DNA from: Pseudooctadecabacter sp.
Lineage (GTDB): Bacteria; Pseudomonadota; Alphaproteobacteria; Rhodobacterales; Rhodobacteraceae
NCBI GenBank assembly: GCA_020628265.1
Contig: JAHDFG010000102.1
Span: 1-7,649 of the forward strand
Length of the DNA stretch: 7,649 nucleotides
Direction of reading: 5' to 3'
The notes below the pieces were generated by a model, which searched no databases, was not told where the DNA came from, and worked only from the letters and a program-made list of their open reading frames with translations. Positions 1 through 6,794 of the stretch are shown here, piece after piece. Within the stretch, counting starts at the first letter, position 1; each line of letters starts with the position of its first letter. The translations under genes were made by a program, and so were the position numbers.

Positions 1-1
1 T

Positions 2-619
2 CAGGGGCGCGGAGCGGCCCCCATGGTCGTCTCTATCGCAATCCGCCAAGGTGTCGTTCAGGCCTTGGGCAACCGCCACCCCGACCTTTCAGGCACGGCC
101 TTCTGGACGAACAGCCCCACCCCCGACGTCACCCACCGTGACATCCGTCAGTTGGCCGCACTGAACAAAGACGCGCTGTCATTAGAACGCAGCCCGCGCC
201 AGAAGCTCTATCTTGAAGCCTTCCTGCTGCCGCTCCTCGTGGCCCTCGACCGCCCGCCGGAGGGGCTTATAGACAGCCCGCCGGACTGGCTGATTCACGC
301 CTGCACCGCCGCCCGTGATCCAAAAGTATTCCGCCTCGGCGCGGAAGGCTTCGTCGCCGCCACCGGACGCACCCACCCCCATGTGGCGCGCACCATGCGC
401 AAACATATGGGCCAAACCCCGTCCGACTACATCAACACCCAACGGATGCAGCACGCGGCCCGCATGCTCACCGGCACCGCCGACCCCCTGCCCGAGATCG
501 CAGCCGACTGCGGCATCCCCAATCTCTCGCATTTTCACAAACTCTTTCGTGCGGCATTTGAAGAGACCCCGCAAAGCTATCGCCGTAGCCGTCAGCGGGA
601 CCTGATCCAGCCCCGCTGA
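2..619 (+). CDS. AraC-family transcriptional regulator, ChbR-like, C-terminal part (5' end outside window)
   Basis: DNA-binding transcription regulator, seen only in part. Counting from the in-frame ATG at 23, residues about 105-190 form the AraC double helix-turn-helix. The first helix pair lies near 105-127 and the second near 155-177, with the hallmark stretch CGIPNLSHFHKLFR and then the family ending TPQSYRR. From memory the order matches E. coli ChbR: a 'WL' segment before the HTH domain, and 'VVSIAIRQGVVQ' lining up with 'ILNVGISRRFFEQ', which in ChbR lies just after the N-terminal cupin. The frame is open upstream of the ATG to base 2, so that ATG is probably internal and a cupin sensor domain of about 90 residues should lie to the left. 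The gene ends 68 bases before the deoC ATG on the same strand, so it may regulate that unit. The inducer cannot be read from this part. The family call is firm; the ChbR-like subgroup is from recall. Confidence 0.85.
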   Translation, partial: QGRGAAPMVVSIAIRQGVVQALGNRHPDLSGTAFWTNSPTPDVTHRDIRQLAALNKDALSLERSPRQKLYLEAFLLPLLVALDRPPEGLIDSPPDWLIHACTAARDPKVFRLGAEGFVAATGRTHPHVARTMRKHMGQTPSDYINTQRMQHAARMLTGTADPLPEIAADCGIPNLSHFHKLFRAAFEETPQSYRRSRQRDLIQPR

Positions 620-687
620 CGCAGGGTGCCGCCTTGCCATCGCCCCCCTTGCGTGACAGGTTGATTGCTTACCAACGGGACGCAGAC

Positions 688-1686
688 ATGCAGACGACCG
701 ACACAGCCACAACCACCGCCCAAAGCCACCTTCCGCAAGTGCAGGAACCCCGCAACGACGGCATTCCGCTGGACCTGTCATGGGTCCGCGCGGTGCAGGC
801 CAACACCTCGGCCATCGAACGCCGTGCGGCGACCCTTCCGGGTCGTCGGTCTGTCAAAAAGGACTATCAGGCCGCGTGGTTGTGCAAGGCGATCAGCCTG
901 ATGGATCTGACGACCCTTTCGGGCGACGACACCACAGGCCGCGTCCGGCGTTTGTGCGCCAAGGCCCGCCAGCCTGTCCGCGCCGACCTGCTGAAGACCT
1001 TGGGCATGGAAGGCCTGACCACCGGCGCCGTCTGCGTCTACCACGACATGGTCGAAACGGCCGTCGACGCCCTGCGCGGCACGTCGATCCCAGTGGCCGC
1101 TGTCTCCACCGGTTTCCCTGCGGGCCTGTCCCCCTTCCACCTGCGCATCGCCGAAATCGGGGAAAGCGTCGCGGCTGGGGCCGAAGAGATCGACATCGTG
1201 ATCTCCCGCCGCCACGTGCTGCAAGGCAACTGGCAGGCGCTTTACGATGAAATGGCCGAAATGCGCGCCGCCTGCGGCCACGCCCACGTCAAGGCGATCC
1301 TCGCAACCGGAGAGCTGGGGTCCCTGCGCAACGTCGCCCGTGCCTCGCTCGTGTGCATGATGGCTGGTGCAGATTTCATAAAGACCTCCACCGGCAAGGA
1401 AAGCGTCAACGCGACCCTCCCCGTCACCCTCACCATGATCCGCGCCATCCGCGACTACCACGACCGCACCGGCCTGCGCGTCGGCTACAAACCCGCCGGT
1501 GGCATCAGCAAAGCCAAGGACGCAATTACCTATCTGGCGATGATCAAGGACGAATTGGGCGACCGCTGGCTGCAACCCGACCTCTTCCGCTTCGGCGCGT
1601 CCTCATTGCTGGGCGACATCGAACGCCAGTTGGAACACCATGTCACCGGCAGCTACTCCGCTGGCTGGCGTCACGCAATCGGATAG
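688..1686 (+). CDS. deoC: deoxyribose-phosphate aldolase (DeoC/DERA), long form
   Basis: Class I aldolase that cleaves 2-deoxy-D-ribose-5-phosphate into glyceraldehyde-3-phosphate and acetaldehyde in the cytoplasm, the last step of deoxynucleoside and deoxyribose breakdown. From the ATG at 688 the protein has 332 residues. Active-site residues are present: Asp169 in EEIDIVI, the Schiff-base Lys232 in DFIKTSTGK and the second Lys268 in GYKPAGG. It is longer than E. coli DeoC (259 residues) and collinear with human DERA (318), sharing an N-terminal extension with DLSWV, the SVKKDYQAAWL region, LMDLTTLSGDDT, and an end with FGASSLL and HHVTG. The start is set by the ATG with GGGA seven bases upstream. 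An in-frame TTG at 634 would add 18 residues but has no comparable site. The stop is 4 bases before the next small gene, so the two are probably co-transcribed. The acetaldehyde product fits the dehydrogenase further downstream. Family and function are near certain. Confidence 0.96.
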   Translation: MQTTDTATTTAQSHLPQVQEPRNDGIPLDLSWVRAVQANTSAIERRAATLPGRRSVKKDYQAAWLCKAISLMDLTTLSGDDTTGRVRRLCAKARQPVRADLLKTLGMEGLTTGAVCVYHDMVETAVDALRGTSIPVAAVSTGFPAGLSPFHLRIAEIGESVAAGAEEIDIVISRRHVLQGNWQALYDEMAEMRAACGHAHVKAILATGELGSLRNVARASLVCMMAGADFIKTSTGKESVNATLPVTLTMIRAIRDYHDRTGLRVGYKPAGGISKAKDAITYLAMIKDELGDRWLQPDLFRFGASSLLGDIERQLEHHVTGSYSAGWRHAIG

Positions 1687-1690
1687 ACCC

Positions 1691-1912
1691 ATGCTCGAAA
1701 CTCTCCAAATCCTCCAGATCGTCGTGGGCGGCCTGATGATCGTCGGCATCGGCGTCCTGCTCTACTTCAACTACCGTTGGCGCACCGGATCCGGATCAAA
1801 TGAAATGACACCGGAAAACGCGGCCAAGATGCGTCGCTACGTGACCCTGCTGATCGTCTTCCTCGTCATCCCCAACTTCATCCTCATCATCCTCACACGA
1901 GGCCTCGCATGA
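1691..1912 (+). CDS. small two-helix membrane protein between deoC and ALDH16
   Basis: A 73-residue protein of unknown function that I do not recognise. Hydrophobic segments at about residues 7-26 and 51-68 look like two membrane helices. They are joined by a polar, basic loop (YRWRTGSGSNEM, then KMRRY). By the positive-inside rule that loop is cytoplasmic, with both termini on the periplasmic side. No cysteines, signal-peptide cleavage site or catalytic motif is seen. The ATG at 1691 lies 4 bases after the deoC stop and the gene's TGA overlaps the next ATG as ATGA, so translation of all three genes is probably coupled. The ribosome site in front is weak (GGA inside the end of deoC), which fits coupling. 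An in-frame start at 1640 lies inside deoC and is unlikely. It could be a membrane tether or transport accessory, but nothing in the sequence shows which. The open frame, helix pattern and packing support a real gene. Confidence 0.85.
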   Translation: MLETLQILQIVVGGLMIVGIGVLLYFNYRWRTGSGSNEMTPENAAKMRRYVTLLIVFLVIPNFILIILTRGLA

Positions 1913-4227
1913 CCATCAAAGACATCTTCGACACTATGGACTACGGCCCCGCGCCCGAGGACGCCAAAGAAGCCCTCGCATGGATCGAAAGCCGTGGCAG
2001 CATCGCGGGCCACTTCATCGGCGGCAAATGGGACGCCCTGCGGGATGACTTCGCAACGACCAACCCCGCCACGGGCGAGAAACTCGCAGGCGTCACCAAA
2101 GGCACCGCTGATGAGGTCGCAAAGGCCGTCGCCGCCGCCCGCAAGGCGCAACCCAAATGGGCCAAAGACGGCAAAGCGCGGGCAAAGGTCCTCTATGCCA
2201 TCGCACGCCTGATGCAGAAAAACGCGCGCCTTCTGGCCGTGATGGAAACCCTCGACAACGGCAAACCCATCCGCGAAGCCCGCGACATCGACGTGCCGCT
2301 CGCCATCCGCCACTTCTACCACCACGCAGGCTTCGCCCAGCTGATGGAGGACGAGATGCCCGATGCCGACCCCATGGGCGTCTGCGGCCAGATCATCCCG
2401 TGGAACTTCCCGCTGCTGATGCTCGCATGGAAAATCGCGCCCGCACTGGCCATGGGCAACACGGTGGTCCTGAAGCCCGCCGAATTCACGCCGATGACCG
2501 CCATGATCTTTGCCGAGATTTGCACCGCCGCAGGCGTGCCCGCAGGCGTCGTCAACATCGTCACCGGCGACGGCGAAACAGGGGCCGCCCTTGTCGACGC
2601 CGACGTCGACAAAATCGCCTTCACCGGCTCCACTGAAGTGGGGCGCATCATCCGCCGCCAGACAGCCGGCACCGGCAAGGCGTTGACGTTGGAACTGGGC
2701 GGCAAGTCCCCGTACATCGTCTTCGACGACGCCGATCTGGACAGCGCCGTCGAAGGCCTCGTCGATGCCATCTGGTTCAATCAGGGGCAGGTCTGCTGCG
2801 CAGGCTCCCGCCTTCTGGTGCAGGAAAACGTGGCCGACCGCTTCTACGCCAAACTCAAGGCCCGCATGAAAACCCTGCGCGTGGGCGATCCGCTGGACAA
2901 AGCCATCGACGTCGGCGCCATCGTTGACCCCAGCCAACTGGCCCAGATCAAAACCCGCGTTGACGCCAACACCGCAGGCGAGACCTTCCAGACGACAGCC
3001 CCAGAAGGCTGCTTCTACCCGCCCACACTCATCACCGGGCTCGCGCCCTCCGATCCGCTCATGCAGGAAGAAATCTTCGGCCCCGTGCTGGTCGCCACCA
3101 CCTTCCGCACGCAAGCCGAGGCCGTCGAGGTGGCCAACAACACCCGCTACGGCCTCGCAGCGTCGGTTTGGACGGAAAACATCAACCTCGCGCTGGATAT
3201 CGCGCCCAAGCTGGTCTCCGGCATCGTCTGGGTGAATGGCACCAACATGATGGACGCGGCGGCCGGCTTCGGCGGCGTCCGCGAAAGCGGCTTTGGCCGC
3301 GAAGGCGGATGGGAAGGCCTGCTAGCCTACACCAAACCCAAAGGCAAAGCGACGCCGCTCAAAGCGCCCATGCCCTTCACAACTGACGACGGCACCCCCG
3401 CCGACCCGCTGGACCGCACCGCCAAGCTCTACATCGGCGGCAAACAGGCCCGCCCCGACGGCGGCTATTCCCAACCTATCTACAACAAGTCCGGCAAACT
3501 GATGGGCCACGCCAGCATCGCCAACCGCAAAGATCTGCGCAACGCGGTCGAAGCAAATGCCGCCGCCAAAGGCTGGTCCAAAACCACCGGCCACCTGCGC
3601 GCACAAATCCTCTACTACATCGGCGAGAACCTCTCCGCCCGCGCCGATGAATTCGCCGCTCGCATCAACTCCCTCACCGGCACCCGCACAGGTGCTGCTG
3701 AGGTTGAAGCCGCAATCGACCACCTCTTCACCTGGGCCGCATGGGCCGACAAACACGATGGTGCCGCCAAAGGCGTCCCCGTGCGCGGCGTCGCACTTGC
3801 GATGAACGAACCGGTGGGCAGCATCGGCGTGCTCACAGACGACACCCGCCCGCTCATGGGCCTGATCGAACCGCTGGCGCCTGCGCTCGCCATGGGCAAC
3901 CGCATCACCGCCGTGGCCTCACACGCCTTCCCGCTGGCCGCCACGGACTTCTACCAGATCCTCGACACATCGGACGTGCCCGCAGGCGTGGTCAACATCC
4001 TCACCGGCGACCACGCAGACCTCGCCCCGCACATGGCCGCCCATATGAATCTCGATGCGGTCTGGTCCTTCTCCAGCGCGGACATCAGCAAGGTGATCGA
4101 AGAAAAGTCAGCCGAAACCCTCAAACGCACGTGGGTCAACAACGGCCAAGCCCGCAGCTGGCCCTCCGCCATCTGGCGCGCCCAAGCGACCGAGGTCAAA
4201 ACCATCTGGATCCCCTACGGCGAATAG
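1909..4227 (+). CDS. ALDH16-type aldehyde dehydrogenase with C-terminal pseudo-ALDH domain
   Basis: NAD(P)-dependent oxidation of an aldehyde to a carboxylate; acetaldehyde from DeoC is the likely substrate by context. It has 772 residues against about 500 for ordinary ALDHs. Residues about 35-480 are a complete ALDH with all key residues: Asn166 in PWNFP, Lys189 in LKPAE, Gly240 in FTGSTEVG, general base Glu262 in LELGGK, nucleophile Cys296 in GQVCC (34 residues after the Glu, as in ALDH2) and Glu388 in EEIFGP. Residues about 508-772 repeat the NAD-binding part, starting YIGGK like the FIGGK at 36-40, but lack the catalytic half: the Asn equivalent is Thr646, the Lys equivalent Val669, and no Cys loop is found. 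This is the ALDH16 layout, known from mammalian ALDH16A1 and from a solved Loktanella enzyme. Mammalian forms lack the catalytic Cys; this one keeps it. The ATG overlaps the preceding stop, with GAGG six bases upstream inside a CGAGGCCTCG palindrome. Confidence 0.93.
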   Translation: MTIKDIFDTMDYGPAPEDAKEALAWIESRGSIAGHFIGGKWDALRDDFATTNPATGEKLAGVTKGTADEVAKAVAAARKAQPKWAKDGKARAKVLYAIARLMQKNARLLAVMETLDNGKPIREARDIDVPLAIRHFYHHAGFAQLMEDEMPDADPMGVCGQIIPWNFPLLMLAWKIAPALAMGNTVVLKPAEFTPMTAMIFAEICTAAGVPAGVVNIVTGDGETGAALVDADVDKIAFTGSTEVGRIIRRQTAGTGKALTLELGGKSPYIVFDDADLDSAVEGLVDAIWFNQGQVCCAGSRLLVQENVADRFYAKLKARMKTLRVGDPLDKAIDVGAIVDPSQLAQIKTRVDANTAGETFQTTAPEGCFYPPTLITGLAPSDPLMQEEIFGPVLVATTFRTQAEAVEVANNTRYGLAASVWTENINLALDIAPKLVSGIVWVNGTNMMDAAAGFGGVRESGFGREGGWEGLLAYTKPKGKATPLKAPMPFTTDDGTPADPLDRTAKLYIGGKQARPDGGYSQPIYNKSGKLMGHASIANRKDLRNAVEANAAAKGWSKTTGHLRAQILYYIGENLSARADEFAARINSLTGTRTGAAEVEAAIDHLFTWAAWADKHDGAAKGVPVRGVALAMNEPVGSIGVLTDDTRPLMGLIEPLAPALAMGNRITAVASHAFPLAATDFYQILDTSDVPAGVVNILTGDHADLAPHMAAHMNLDAVWSFSSADISKVIEEKSAETLKRTWVNNGQARSWPSAIWRAQATEVKTIWIPYGE

Positions 4228-4333
4228 ACCCCGCAGGGCTCAGTCCGGTCCGCCGCTCAAGCCCTCCCAAAAACCTTCCTTGGCAGGTTTTGCGCAACGC
4301 TTTGGTTTCTTTGGCTCCAAAATATCCCGGGGT

Positions 4334-4350
4334 CTGGGGCAGCGCCCCAG
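4334..4350. repeat. perfect inverted repeat, 7-bp stem, 3-base loop
   Basis: CTGGGGC, loop AGC, GCCCCAG. It sits between convergent genes, about 107 bases after the ALDH16 stop, and is preceded by TTTGGCTCCAAAATATCCCG. From memory this type of sequence recurs between genes in Roseobacter-group genomes. A terminator role is inferred. There is no T run after it on the plus strand; on the minus strand the stem is followed by a short TATTTT. Confidence 0.65.
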
Positions 4351-4358
4351 CTCTTATC

Positions 4359-4375
4359 GCGCCCCACAGGGGCGC
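4359..4375. repeat. second perfect inverted repeat, 7-bp stem, 3-base loop
   Basis: GCGCCCC, loop ACA, GGGGCGC, only 8 bases after the first hairpin. Two adjacent hairpins in a convergent gap suit a bidirectional transcription end or a paired palindromic-repeat element. A weaker 5-bp inverted repeat (CGATC, GTCA, GATCG) follows at 4395-4408, next to the stop of the minus-strand gene. Confidence 0.6.
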
Positions 4376-4408
4376 CCCCGCCCGCCGCAGGCGCCGATCG
4401 TCAGATCG

Positions 4409-5101
4409 TTACTTCGATTTCCACGTATCCAGCCAGCGCCGGATACGGCCCCGCCGCTCCGCCAAATCCGCGTTGACGTGATCCAGCTGATCACCGGCCT
4501 TGTCTGCCAACGGGTCCAGCGTCCGCTCACGGAACTGCATCCACATGGCGCGGATAAACAGCGACCCCACGATCATCAAAACGAAGATAATCAGATTGAC
4601 CCACGGGAATGGACGATAGTCCTCAGGGTTGGCCCCCTCGGGCACCACTATGGGCCGGATCGCCACCGCATTAGGATAGATCGACGCCCAGCGGATACGC
4701 CAGCCGTAATGGGTCACCACGACCCAATTGTAGGGCTGCGCTGTCGAAATCGACGCCGCCGCTTCGGCCTGCAAATCCGACGAGTCAAATTTGAAATACG
4801 GCGGGTAGATCCAGCCGGTGTCCTCGTTGCGGTAAACCATCGTCTCGTTGCCGCCACGGATCAGGCTGAAGAAATAGGTGGCCTTGCGCTCGGTGTTGAT
4901 CAGACGCAGATCGCGCGTGATCCCGTCCACCTGCCCGCTGTCGGCCTGCGCGTAAAACAGCCGCTGCAAGCCACCAAAATCGGTCCGGATGATCTCGGTC
5001 GATGTGATCCGCGCCACATCCTGCTGCGGCATCACGTAATGCAGGAACAGCCCCACCACGAGGAACAACAAAATGCGGATAACCCGTCTGAAATTACGCA
5101 T
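4409..5101 (-). CDS. DUF1523-like membrane-anchored protein
   Basis: A 230-residue protein whose function is not established. Membrane helices lie at about residues 8-24 and 166-186, with a polar domain of about 140 residues between them. The basic N-terminus (MRNFRRVIR) and the long charged C-terminal tail (about 188-230, rich in Arg, Asp and Glu) put both ends in the cytoplasm and the central domain in the periplasm. That domain holds motifs I associate from memory with DUF1523: TRDLRLINT (62-70), VYRNEDTGW (89-97), PPYFKFDSSDLQ (100-111) and HYGWR (131-135). No cysteines and no obvious enzyme motif are seen. The gene is the last of the minus-strand unit. Its ATG is 11 bases after the previous stop, and a GAGGA site overlaps that stop, so coupled translation is likely. 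It ends convergent with the ALDH16 gene. That it is a gene is nearly certain; the family name is from recall. Confidence 0.85.
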   Translation of the reverse strand: MRNFRRVIRILLFLVVGLFLHYVMPQQDVARITSTEIIRTDFGGLQRLFYAQADSGQVDGITRDLRLINTERKATYFFSLIRGGNETMVYRNEDTGWIYPPYFKFDSSDLQAEAAASISTAQPYNWVVVTHYGWRIRWASIYPNAVAIRPIVVPEGANPEDYRPFPWVNLIIFVLMIVGSLFIRAMWMQFRERTLDPLADKAGDQLDHVNADLAERRGRIRRWLDTWKSK

Positions 5102-5112
5102 GGAACCGGTCC

Positions 5113-5373
5113 TCAGTTGATGAAGTAGATGATGGTGCCCACGACGATGGGCGGGATGACAAAAATCAGCAGGATCAGCTTCTTGCGCAAGCCGCTTTCA
5201 TACTTGGCCATGCCCTCGGCGATGTACTCTTCCCGAGTCATCCCCTCCTGCGGGGCCTCGTCCCACCAGCCTTCCAGCTTTTCGCGCCGGACGGAACGGG
5301 AATAAAGCGACACACACACATAGATCACGGCCAAAATCGCGAAACCGCCGACGACCAACCTGACAAATTGCAT
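5113..5373 (-). CDS. small two-helix membrane protein
   Basis: An 86-residue protein I cannot assign to a family. Helices are at about residues 5-24 and 65-84. The loop between them (about 26-64) is charged, beginning RSVRREK and ending RKK, with an acidic WWDEAPQEGMTREEY stretch in the middle. The basic flanks place the loop in the cytoplasm and both termini outside, the reverse of the DUF1523-like protein next to it. The start is well set: AGGAGG lies five bases before the ATG and overlaps the TAG stop of the upstream 450-residue gene, 9 bases away. Packing between two minus-strand genes and strong translation signals support a real gene. A role as a membrane partner of the neighbouring proteins is inference only. 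Confidence 0.85.
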   Translation of the reverse strand: MQFVRLVVGGFAILAVIYVCVSLYSRSVRREKLEGWWDEAPQEGMTREEYIAEGMAKYESGLRKKLILLIFVIPPIVVGTIIYFIN

Positions 5374-5382
5374 CTCTTCCTC

Positions 5383-6735
5383 CTACCGTCCGCGCCGCAC
5401 TGCGCCCCAAGGCCCCACGCGATCAATGATATCCGGCTGCGGGCCTGTCCCCGCTGGCTCTTCCATCGGGGCCTCATGGCCAAACAAAGCGTCCCGCGTT
5501 CCAGCCTTATCGACCTGATACTCCGTCGACAAGAACTCTGCCACATAGGCCTGCTTGGCCTCGGGCCAGCTGGCATAGGCCGCGTAGAACGCATCCTTGT
5601 GGCAAATGAACAGCTGGCGCACGTCCATAGGTGCCAATTCCGCCAGTAACATATTCACCAAATCGGCGTCCTTATGGGCCTTGGCCCGCAGGGTATAGAA
5701 ATACGCCGGATGCTCACTGTCGATGCGCGGCCATGGCCCCCCGTCCTCGGCCCAGCGCACCAGATCCGCCAGCCCACGCCATGCCTCGGGCAGTGCGTCG
5801 TAGTGTTTACGACCCAAGGTCCGAAGCGTCCGCCGCGAGGCCCCCGTCAGGTCCTCACCCAATGAGGCCGCCACATCCGCCACGATGAAATCCATCTTCT
5901 GACGCAGGATCGCAGCACTATCGATGCCCCGCGCCTCGATGATCGGTTCCGCCAGATCATTGACCTTCAGGAACTGCGCAATCGCCGACCGCTGATCCCC
6001 GCCCAGCACAGCGTCCATCCGCAAACCATCCAGCGCACCCGCCCCCGCCATGGCAATCGCCGCAGGCTCCGCCACATCGCGGAACAGGTAAACCCCGCCG
6101 AAATGCGCGGTCCAGAAATTGGACTGATCAAAGGTCTCGAACGTCAGATGCAGCGGGTTCCGAGTAATGTCGCCCGTGTCCTTGGCCAACCCGATCATCT
6201 GCGCGATCAGCACATCATCGTGCCAGGCGTCCTCCTCGGCCATGAAGCGGTCGATCATGCCGCCCAACTCCTCAGCCGCAGCCACGGCACCGTCCGTCGT
6301 ATCCGCCTCAATCGTCACCTGCCCCACATCCAGCAGCCGCGCGGGGGTATTCATGGCAAAGACGGAATTCACCAACTCACCGGCCACCGCATCCCGTGCA
6401 GTCAGCGCAAAAAGCTGCGCCTCATTGGCCTCAATGAACTGCCGCAGAATACCGCGCGAAGTCGAGAACTTGGTATTCAAGAGCGGCGCCGTCTTCTGCT
6501 CTGTCGTCAGCAGGATGAACTGCCGGTTCACGCCTTGGTGGTTGAGGTACAAATCATCCCCCAACTCATCCCCGATCTCGGGCGAGTAGCCGGAAATGTC
6601 GATGTGAAAATCCGTGAGCTTGGTCTGCGCACCCGTCAACCGCTTCAGCGCACGGTTATAGCGTTCGACCAAGACAGGGCTGACCACAGGGATCAGGTTC
6701 CCGAACATCAGGCCTTTTTCGATGAGGAGGTTCAT
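5383..6735 (-). CDS. DUF6638-like soluble protein of unknown function
   Basis: A 450-residue protein without membrane helix or signal peptide, so probably cytoplasmic. From memory the opening (IEKGLMFGNLI, then YNRALKRLTG and FHIDISGYSPEIGDEL) fits the Rhodobacterales family annotated DUF6638; I know of no assigned function. Residues 1-150 are mixed alpha/beta with the FHIDISGYSPEIGDEL block, about 150-420 look mostly helical, and a Gly/Pro/Glu-rich linker at 419-434 leads to a short basic tail (DIIDRVGPWGAVRRGR). No P-loop or metal-binding cluster stands out. The start at 6735 has GAGGGT six bases upstream. A second in-frame ATG at 6759 would add eight residues but lies in the centre of a 20-bp palindrome with no well-spaced ribosome site, so I reject it. 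It sits in a run of five minus-strand genes with an AAA+ ATPase and three membrane proteins, which suggests a shared process. Confidence 0.85.
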   Translation of the reverse strand: MNLLIEKGLMFGNLIPVVSPVLVERYNRALKRLTGAQTKLTDFHIDISGYSPEIGDELGDDLYLNHQGVNRQFILLTTEQKTAPLLNTKFSTSRGILRQFIEANEAQLFALTARDAVAGELVNSVFAMNTPARLLDVGQVTIEADTTDGAVAAAEELGGMIDRFMAEEDAWHDDVLIAQMIGLAKDTGDITRNPLHLTFETFDQSNFWTAHFGGVYLFRDVAEPAAIAMAGAGALDGLRMDAVLGGDQRSAIAQFLKVNDLAEPIIEARGIDSAAILRQKMDFIVADVAASLGEDLTGASRRTLRTLGRKHYDALPEAWRGLADLVRWAEDGGPWPRIDSEHPAYFYTLRAKAHKDADLVNMLLAELAPMDVRQLFICHKDAFYAAYASWPEAKQAYVAEFLSTEYQVDKAGTRDALFGHEAPMEEPAGTGPQPDIIDRVGPWGAVRRGR

Positions 6736-6741
6736 GGCAAG

Positions 6742-6747
6742 ACCCTC
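6742..6747 (-). promoter_or_regulatory. ribosome binding site deciding the start of the 450-residue gene
   Basis: On the minus strand GAGGGT lies six bases before the ATG at 6735. This supports that start over the ATG at 6759 inside the palindrome. Confidence 0.6.
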
Positions 6748-6748
6748 A

Positions 6749-6768
6749 GCCCAGCACATGTGCTGGGC
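6749..6768. repeat. 20-bp perfect palindrome
   Basis: GCCCAGCACA followed at once by its exact reverse complement TGTGCTGGGC, with no spacer. It lies 13 bases upstream of the chosen start of the 450-residue gene, in the only sizeable gap (112 bases) of the minus-strand unit. It could be a protein-binding operator, a dispersed palindromic repeat or part of an RNA hairpin; the sequence alone does not decide. Confidence 0.7.
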
Positions 6769-6777
6769 AGCGCCCGA

Positions 6778-6794
6778 CCCTCCCCACGGGAGGG
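6778..6794. repeat. GC-rich hairpin, 7-bp stem, 3-base loop
   Basis: CCCTCCC, loop CAC, GGGAGGG, perfect. A competing pairing exists between AGCGCCC at 6769-6775 and GGGCGCT at 6792-6798, so two folds are possible. It lies between the 116-residue gene and the 450-residue gene, next to the palindrome. It may be an RNA processing or attenuation element, or part of one composite repeat with the palindrome. Confidence 0.55.

Noticed and set aside
634..687. TTG at 634 as an upstream start for deoC
   Set aside because: A TTG start with no good ribosome site. The ATG at 688 has GGGA seven bases upstream, and the homologous part of the protein begins after it.
620..687. Sigma-70 promoter in front of deoC
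   Set aside because: No convincing pair of -35 and -10 boxes with proper spacing could be found by eye, so none is annotated.
778..1575. 265-codon open frame on the minus strand
   Set aside because: Antisense to deoC, whose active-site residues confirm the plus-strand frame.
1837..3114. 425-codon open frame on the minus strand
   Set aside because: It lies opposite the ALDH16 gene, whose catalytic motifs prove the plus-strand reading. The translation is a His/Gly/Ala/Val-rich shadow typical of high-GC antisense frames.
4280..5128. 282-codon open frame on the plus strand
   Set aside because: It starts in the hairpin region and covers the DUF1523-like gene in antisense. The translation is Arg/Pro/His-rich with no recognisable domain.
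6736..6759. ATG at 6759 as the start of the 450-residue gene
   Set aside because: It lies in the centre of a 20-bp palindrome and lacks a well-spaced ribosome site; the ATG at 6735 has GAGGGT six bases upstream.
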